Shown here one piece after another: positions 5,553 through 9,809 of a DNA stretch of 9,809 nucleotides. Positions within the stretch are counted from its first letter, which is position 1, and each line of letters starts with the position of its first letter. The translations under genes were made by a program, and so were the position numbers. This DNA is from Bacillota bacterium (GTDB taxonomy: Bacteria > Bacillota > Clostridia > Lachnospirales > Cellulosilyticaceae). The notes under the pieces are model-generated. The model saw only the letters and a program-made list of their open reading frames with translations, searched no databases and was not told the DNA's origin. The stretch covers positions 1 through 9,809 of the forward strand of contig JAEYNQ010000123.1 of assembly GCA_023412455.1 (NCBI GenBank), read 5' to 3'.

Positions 5553-5788
5553 GCTTTCGTCCCCTTTCCACCATAGAATGGAAGATCTAATTGTTTAAAT
5601 AATGTCCCTCTCTTAAAAGCTTCTCTGGTATCATAAAGGTCTTTCCATTGTTGCCAAGGTACATAAGCCATGGCAATAGGAAGCTCTTGAACTTTTTCGT
5701 TAGTATACATATATGATGAAGGCATTGTATTAGCCATATCTGGGCTAGGAACTCCTCGATAATTATAATTGGGTTTTCTATTAATCAT
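5543..5788 (-). CDS. cotJA: Spore coat-associated protein CotJA
   Basis: The 81-residue protein carries the CotJA core PIAMAYVPWQQWKDLYD followed by REAFKRGTLFKQLDLPFYG, and a Tyr/Asn/Pro-rich N-terminus. It is the first gene of cotJABC, whose products enter the spore coat; in Bacillus subtilis the operon is read in the mother cell under sigma-E. AGGAG lies seven bases before the ATG at 5788. Length and order match the family. A SigE/SigK-like promoter lies 66-92 bases upstream. Confidence 0.93.
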   Translation of the reverse strand: MINRKPNYNYRGVPSPDMANTMPSSYMYTNEKVQELPIAMAYVPWQQWKDLYDTREAFKRGTLFKQLDLPFYGGKGTKACQ

Positions 5789-5853
5789 CCTTATTCTCCT
5801 TTCCTACTTGCTAAAAAATGATAGGTTTCACTTTTTGATTCCTAATTCCTTAA

Positions 5854-5880
5854 TAATATATGACATTATTTTATAATTGT
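5854..5880 (-). promoter_or_regulatory. Mother-cell (SigK/SigE-like) promoter of the cotJ operon
   Basis: On the minus strand CATATATTA (5862-5854) fits the SigK -10 form CATAnnnTA and also the SigE form CATAnanT. An AC pair lies 16 bases upstream (5880-5879), as in SigK promoters. No good SigE -35 is seen. Placement about 66 bases before cotJA is right. The region is AT-rich, so a chance match is possible. Confidence 0.5.
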
Positions 5881-5925
5881 TACTATTTATACCATTTTAT
5901 AATTTATATATTTTTATAGTTTTAT

Positions 5926-5974
5926 AAAAAAATAGACATGACCCTTTCACCAAAATGGCTACTTAGATCATGCC
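5926..5974 (-). terminator. Rho-independent terminator of the secreted lectin-like gene
   Basis: On the minus strand GGCATGATC (5974-5966) pairs over nine bases, with two G-T pairs, with GGTCATGTC (5943-5935). A run of seven T (5932-5926) follows after a TA. The 22-base loop contains a small inner CCA/TGG hairpin. It lies 26 bases after the stop at 6000 and separates this gene from cotJ. Confidence 0.6.
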
Positions 5975-5999
5975 TAAATCCTACAACGACTGTACGTCT

Positions 6000-7646
6000 T
6001 TATTTCATTTCTATCGTCACTTTATCTTTATACAAGCGAATAGTGCCTCCTTGAGTAGTGGCTCCCTTAAAGCTTAAGCCTTCTGCCTCACTTTCAGAAC
6101 CATCACTGTAACGCATATAAAAATCATAAGATGTCTTTTGATCAAATCCAAAATTAAATTTGATATACTTGCCATTGGAGAAGGACCTATAATTATATTT
6201 ACTTAAAAGGTCATCACCCCAATCCTTTTCACCTGATTCTACCATATATAAATCCACAATAGACTTCCCTGTGTTATTAAACACTTTAAAATCTGCCGTT
6301 ATGACCTTATCAGTAGCTATTGGTTGTGTGGAGGAATTGGACTTGTAGGGATCTGCTACCCCATAAGGGATTAAAGAAACATCATCCTTTAATAGACGGA
6401 TGGTGCCACCTTTTGATGTCAAATCTTTAAATTCCAAGCCTGTTGCTTCCTCTTCGGAGCCATCACTATAACGTATATAGAAATCATAAGCTGTATTTTT
6501 ATCAAAGCTAAAGCTATAGGTTATGTACTTACCATCTTTAATGGAGCTATCCCCATACTTTTCTAGAAGGTCTTCTCCCCAGTCTGTTTCTCCTGATTCG
6601 GAAATATAAAGCTCAGTAATTGTTTTGCCCGTATTATTATAAAGTTTAACAGATGCTGTCGTAAGCATATCCTGTGTTACCTGCTCCCAAGGAATAAAGC
6701 GGAAACAAGCATGATTAGGGGCTGCGTTTTTATGAGTCCAGACAATAATATGTGTCCCATTTGCATTTTTTTCCTCTGATGCATTCATTATTAAATTCTC
6801 ATCTGCATACATACGCATACTTAAAACATCAGGATCATTTTTCCATTCACGCGTGAGCTTCCATTCAAACATATCATTGGTTAAAACAACTCTATTGCCG
6901 TTCTTAAGGTTCTTAAAATCTTCAACACCCACATATTTGCCATTATCTGCTTGAATGGTATAGTAACCCTCTCCACGATACGTTAATTTGAATTTTTGGA
7001 AAGGCTGTGCATTGTTAAGCTCTGCTTTATTATTTGAATTAATGTACAAATAATTATACATCACTCTTAATTTATAATAGCCATCTGCTATTGTTCTCTT
7101 TCCATCATTTAAATTTCTAGGATTTAGTGTTTCTGTTGGAGGTGCTGTTGTGGTTCCTTCTGGTGTATTAATTATAATCATATTCTTTGAACCATCCCAC
7201 GCAACCTCTACACCTAGATTACTCATAATATCACGTAATTTAAAATAGTTATTTCCATTAATGGTATAAGCCGTTAAATCAACTTTAACACCGTCGATAT
7301 AAATTTCAGATGTTGATAGTTGTGCAGATTTTCTCTGGCCATCACCTTGTGCCAGTTCACCTCCAACAGTGGTATACGCTTTATTGGTCATTAAATTGAT
7401 GGCATTTTTATTCCCATCCCAAGTGACATCAAATGCTTTTGAAGAATTGGTTAATGCCTTTGCCAAATCACGGAGCTTAAAATAATTGTTGTCATCGATG
7501 TTGTAAGCATCAAAAGAAACATTTTTATTATTTACCATGACTTTTGAATTGGTTGGCTTTGCAACCTTTGAGGCCGCAAATGCAGTAGTTGAAACACATG
7601 AAAAAAGCAAAGTAAACGACAGCATAAACATCACTAACTTTTTCAT
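6000..7646 (-). CDS. Secreted protein: copper-amine-oxidase-N-type stalk repeats, ricin-like region, two C-terminal repeats
   Basis: The 548-residue precursor has a Sec signal peptide (Lys-Lys start, hydrophobic core to about 18, AFA-A cleavage near 24-25). Two stalk modules follow (about 34-86 and 113-160), each with the NNYFKLRD signature and a WDG strand; this is the copper amine oxidase N-terminal domain type, common in clostridial exoproteins and not enzymatic. Residues about 185-320 resemble a ricin-type beta-trefoil (GYYTIQADNGKYVGV, then LIMNASEEKNANGTHIIVW). Two repeats of about 95 residues end the protein, 120 residues apart. No cell-wall anchor is seen, so it is released or held by the stalk or lectin. 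GGGGGAG precedes the ATG. Carbohydrate binding is likely; no catalytic domain is seen. Confidence 0.85.
   Translation of the reverse strand: MKKLVMFMLSFTLLFSCVSTTAFAASKVAKPTNSKVMVNNKNVSFDAYNIDDNNYFKLRDLAKALTNSSKAFDVTWDGNKNAINLMTNKAYTTVGGELAQGDGQRKSAQLSTSEIYIDGVKVDLTAYTINGNNYFKLRDIMSNLGVEVAWDGSKNMIIINTPEGTTTAPPTETLNPRNLNDGKRTIADGYYKLRVMYNYLYINSNNKAELNNAQPFQKFKLTYRGEGYYTIQADNGKYVGVEDFKNLKNGNRVVLTNDMFEWKLTREWKNDPDVLSMRMYADENLIMNASEEKNANGTHIIVWTHKNAAPNHACFRFIPWEQVTQDMLTTASVKLYNNTGKTITELYISESGETDWGEDLLEKYGDSSIKDGKYITYSFSFDKNTAYDFYIRYSDGSEEEATGLEFKDLTSKGGTIRLLKDDVSLIPYGVADPYKSNSSTQPIATDKVITADFKVFNNTGKSIVDLYMVESGEKDWGDDLLSKYNYRSFSNGKYIKFNFGFDQKTSYDFYMRYSDGSESEAEGLSFKGATTQGGTIRLYKDKVTIEMK
6012..6653 (-). 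repeat. Two tandem C-terminal protein repeats inside the secreted gene
   Basis: Residues about 332-425 and 450-545 share FNNTGK/YNNTGK, a SGE-x-DWG-x-DLL motif, NGKYI or DGKYI, YDFY-(I/M)-RYSDGSE and GGTIRL. The period is 120 residues (360 bases). The DNA copies have diverged, so the duplication is not recent. I cannot name the domain. Confidence 0.75.
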
Positions 7647-7776
7647 AATAACTCCCCCTTATCCTTTTAAATTACAATTAATGACTCCCTGTAAAAAAAT
7701 AAGCCATTCATTTCCATGATCTTTTTGTATTGTATTAATAAAAAAATTCATGTTATGGAATAGTTCTCTGTATTTA

Positions 7777-7804
7777 ATTATATCATTAATACATTTTATT
7801 TCAA
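7777..7804 (-). promoter_or_regulatory. Sigma-A promoter of the secreted lectin-like gene
   Basis: On the minus strand TTGAAA (7804-7799) and TATAAT (7782-7777) are 16 bases apart, and a TG lies one base before the -10, giving an extended -10. The predicted leader is about 125 bases long and AT-rich, with no riboswitch that I recognise. Confidence 0.72.
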
Positions 7805-7906
7805 ATAACTACTAAATTTTTGTTATTTTGAGTTTATATATTATATAGATAAAAATAATATCAGAAAATGTCATGTCACTAATCGATTAACTGCCTCCTT
7901 ATTATA

Positions 7907-9277
7907 CTACCCAACCACGTGTATCTCGTGCTTTCCTTTTAGTTCCTTCCCCACTAGCCATAACATGGTTGCATAACATGCAATTCCTCCAACAAAGCCA
8001 GAAATCGGCTCTGCTATAAAAACGCCCATAACCCCATACCCTATCCGAGGGAGTAATAAGGTAAGAGGGACAACTATAATCACCTTTCTAAAGATGGAAA
8101 AGAACACTGCCTGCTTTGACTTGCCTAATGCAACAAAGGTAGATTGTCCAGCAAACTGAAAACTCATCATAAAAAATCCAAAGAAGTATACAGCGAGGGC
8201 TGGTTCAGCAATTCTTGCTAATTGTGCCTCGTTATTAAAAATCCTAATCAAGAAGCTTCCAAAGAAATGAACCATTCCCCATGCTAATGTGGTATAGATG
8301 ACACAAGTAAGAGTTGAAAATCCAATCCCCTTCTTCACTCTATTATAGGCCTTTGCTCCATAATTATAACTAATAACAGGCATGGCTCCATTGGTTAGTC
8401 CTTGGACAGGCATCATGACCACTTCTCTAATAGAGTTTATAACTGTCATAGCCCCTACATAAAGATCCCCACCATAAAGAGCCAAAGTGGCATTGCAAAC
8501 AATTTGAACACTACTATTAGTAATAGCCATTGCAAAACCTGAAGAACCTAACCCTAAAATTTGGGTTACTATGGTTTTCTCTAGCTTCATATTTTTTGTC
8601 TTAAGCTTTAGCAGGGTTTGTGAGCCTCTTAAAAATCTAAGCACCCAGATGCAAGAACAGCCTTGAGAAATAACAGTGGCCCATGCAGCGCCTTCTACCC
8701 CCATTTTAAAGAGGTAAATAAAAATAGGGTCTAAAATCAAATTAATCACTGCACCTAAAATCACCGATAGCATCCCCACCTTGGCAAAGCCTTGTGCATT
8801 AATATAGCTATTAAGCCCTAAGCCTAACATTACAAAGACTGTTCCTAATAAATAAATGCGAATATAGCTATCTGCATAAGGAAAGGTTACTTCACTGGCT
8901 CCAAATAAATAAAGGACTGGCTTCTTCACCAACAGCCCTATAAGCGTTAGTAAAATACCTAGTCCAAGAAGCATTGTAAAACTATTTCCCATCACTTTTT
9001 CTGCCACTTCATTATTCCCTTTTCCTCTCTCAATAGAGGATAAGGGTGCCCCTCCCATGCCCACTAGGTTGGCAAAAGCTATAATAATAGTAAGAATAGG
9101 AAAAGTAAGTCCTAAGCCTGTTAAAGCTACCTTTCCTTCTCCTGGCATTCTGCCTATATAAATCCGATCCACTACACTATATAAAACATTGATAAGCTGT
9201 GCTACTGTCATAGGTACAGCCAATTTTATAATATTTCTCCCTACGCTTCCCTGTGTAAAGTCGTTTTTTGTCTGCAT
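7907..9277 (-). CDS. MATE-family multidrug/cation efflux transporter
   Basis: The 456-residue membrane protein has the two-bundle MATE layout: an N-terminal KLAVPMTVAQLINVLYSVVDRIYIG segment, then GLGLTFPI, the ILDPIFIYLFKMGVEGAAWATVISQ landmark split over two helices, and in the second half QGLTNGAMPVISYNYGA and a closing GVFIAEPISGFVGG. I count about twelve hydrophobic spans. Such proteins export drugs or metabolites in exchange for sodium or protons; the substrate here is unknown. The ATG at 9277 has AGGAGG seven bases upstream; an in-frame ATG at 9301 would swallow that site. The gap to the next gene (9278-9422) shows only a weak promoter-like TATGATAAT and no terminator. It is not linked in function to the lectin-like gene. 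Confidence 0.93.
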   Translation of the reverse strand: MQTKNDFTQGSVGRNIIKLAVPMTVAQLINVLYSVVDRIYIGRMPGEGKVALTGLGLTFPILTIIIAFANLVGMGGAPLSSIERGKGNNEVAEKVMGNSFTMLLGLGILLTLIGLLVKKPVLYLFGASEVTFPYADSYIRIYLLGTVFVMLGLGLNSYINAQGFAKVGMLSVILGAVINLILDPIFIYLFKMGVEGAAWATVISQGCSCIWVLRFLRGSQTLLKLKTKNMKLEKTIVTQILGLGSSGFAMAITNSSVQIVCNATLALYGGDLYVGAMTVINSIREVVMMPVQGLTNGAMPVISYNYGAKAYNRVKKGIGFSTLTCVIYTTLAWGMVHFFGSFLIRIFNNEAQLARIAEPALAVYFFGFFMMSFQFAGQSTFVALGKSKQAVFFSIFRKVIIVVPLTLLLPRIGYGVMGVFIAEPISGFVGGIACYATMLWLVGKELKGKHEIHVVG

Positions 9278-9422
9278 TTCTTCGCCTCCTATGTCTATCA
9301 TACACAGGTTTTAGCGATTATCATATCCCTTTTTCCACTTTTTTAATCCCCCTTTATTATTAGAAAATATGTGCTTTGTATAGTGGATAAATCATATCTC
9401 GTATCTTCTTCTCTTATCTATT

Positions 9423-9809
9423 CTATTTTTCATTTCCGTAATGACTTTCCATATAATTAATAGCCGTTTCTATATCTGCTACATGCTTTAAATGAATTTT
9501 ATTCATGGTTTGTGGTTCTATAACGGCTTCTTCATGGGCTGACTTTACTAATACTTCTCTATACTGAGCAGGTGTTAAGGTGGGATTAATACTTTTTAAT
9601 ATGGCCACAAACCCAGCCGTAACTACAGACATGGAGGAGTTAGAATAGTGAAGCATTAAGGCATCTTCTGTCCCTGTATTACCCATCCCATATTTCATGA
9701 AATCCTCTTTTTTAATAAGGTTATAATCATAGCTAAAAATGGTGATGTTATTAGCCTGACTTAGTGTTTTTTCATTCTCCTCATAGATTCCAATGGGCAA
9801 CATATTACA
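9423..9809 (-). CDS. Subtilase (S8)-like protein, C-terminal part (cut by window edge)
   Basis: The last 128 residues of a frame that stays open to the right edge are visible. SNSSMSVVTAGFVAILKSINPTL is the region around the S8 catalytic serine followed by the SINPTLTPAQYREVL helix that closes subtilase domains; the full motif is quoted here in overlapping parts. The serine is probably residue 57 counted from the Met at 9803, but the usual Gly-Thr-Ser-Met-x-x-Pro is changed: Gly and Thr are Asn and Ser, and the Pro is missing. It may be a divergent or inactive family member. Asp and His of the triad would lie outside the window. A C-terminal tail of about 35 residues follows the domain, with no anchor. 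Confidence 0.68.
   Translation of the reverse strand, partial: CNMLPIGIYEENEKTLSQANNITIFSYDYNLIKKEDFMKYGMGNTGTEDALMLHYSNSSMSVVTAGFVAILKSINPTLTPAQYREVLVKSAHEEAVIEPQTMNKIHLKHVADIETAINYMESHYGNEK

Noticed and set aside
7537..7719. Plus-strand open frame of 60 codons
   Set aside because: It is antisense to the signal peptide end of the secreted protein and has no recognisable features.
9320..9345. Possible promoter for the MATE gene (TATGATAAT on the minus strand)
   Set aside because: No acceptable -35 at 16-18 bases; too weak to list as a feature.
1..9809. CRISPR array, tRNA or rRNA genes, insertion sequence
   Set aside because: No regularly spaced repeats, tRNA-like cloverleaf or transposase frame was seen. 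The att site is in a protein gene, so a tRNA was not expected at the junction.

Overview
The window is AT-rich DNA with strong AGGAGG-type ribosome binding sites and a cotJ spore-coat operon. This points to a spore-forming, low-GC Firmicute, most likely a clostridium. It holds one end of an integrated phage-like element (about 1-5190) and the host chromosome to its right (about 5190-9809).

Element side. A leftward block (bases 1-2431, minus strand) carries an excisionase-type helix-turn-helix protein, a small hypothetical protein, an ORF6N/ORF6C antirepressor-like protein, a BC1881-family protein, several very small and partly membrane-spanning peptides, and the start of a sigma-70-like factor cut by the left edge. 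One plus-strand KTSC-domain gene sits inside this block and converges on the BC1881-family gene. A regulatory gap (2432-2674) with repeated operator-like words separates this block from a rightward cluster: an XRE repressor, an ImmA/IrrE metalloprotease and a large serine recombinase. The layout is that of a temperate phage immunity and integration module.

Junction. The recombinase gene ends four bases before the point where a minus-strand frame stops. That frame starts as CotJC (spore-coat manganese catalase), matches the family for about 31 residues up to a GGP motif, and then runs into foreign sequence. Intact cotJA and cotJB lie directly upstream of it. The element is therefore inserted in cotJC in the same orientation logic as the sigK-skin and spsM-SPbeta interruptions: exact excision would rejoin the gene. 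The 3' part of cotJC should lie beyond the left edge, at the other end of the element. This is the main finding of the window.

Host side. To the right of cotJABC are a secreted protein (two copper-amine-oxidase-type stalk repeats, a ricin-type lectin-like region, two C-terminal repeats) with a clear sigma-A promoter and a terminator, a MATE-family efflux transporter, and the C-terminal part of a subtilase-like protein cut by the right edge. These three do not look functionally linked to the phage or to cotJ.

No rRNA, tRNA or CRISPR array was seen. No stretch over 300 bases lacks a gene; the longest gaps are 2432-2674 (immunity control region), 5789-5999 (cotJ promoter and a terminator) and 7647-7906 (a sigma-A promoter).
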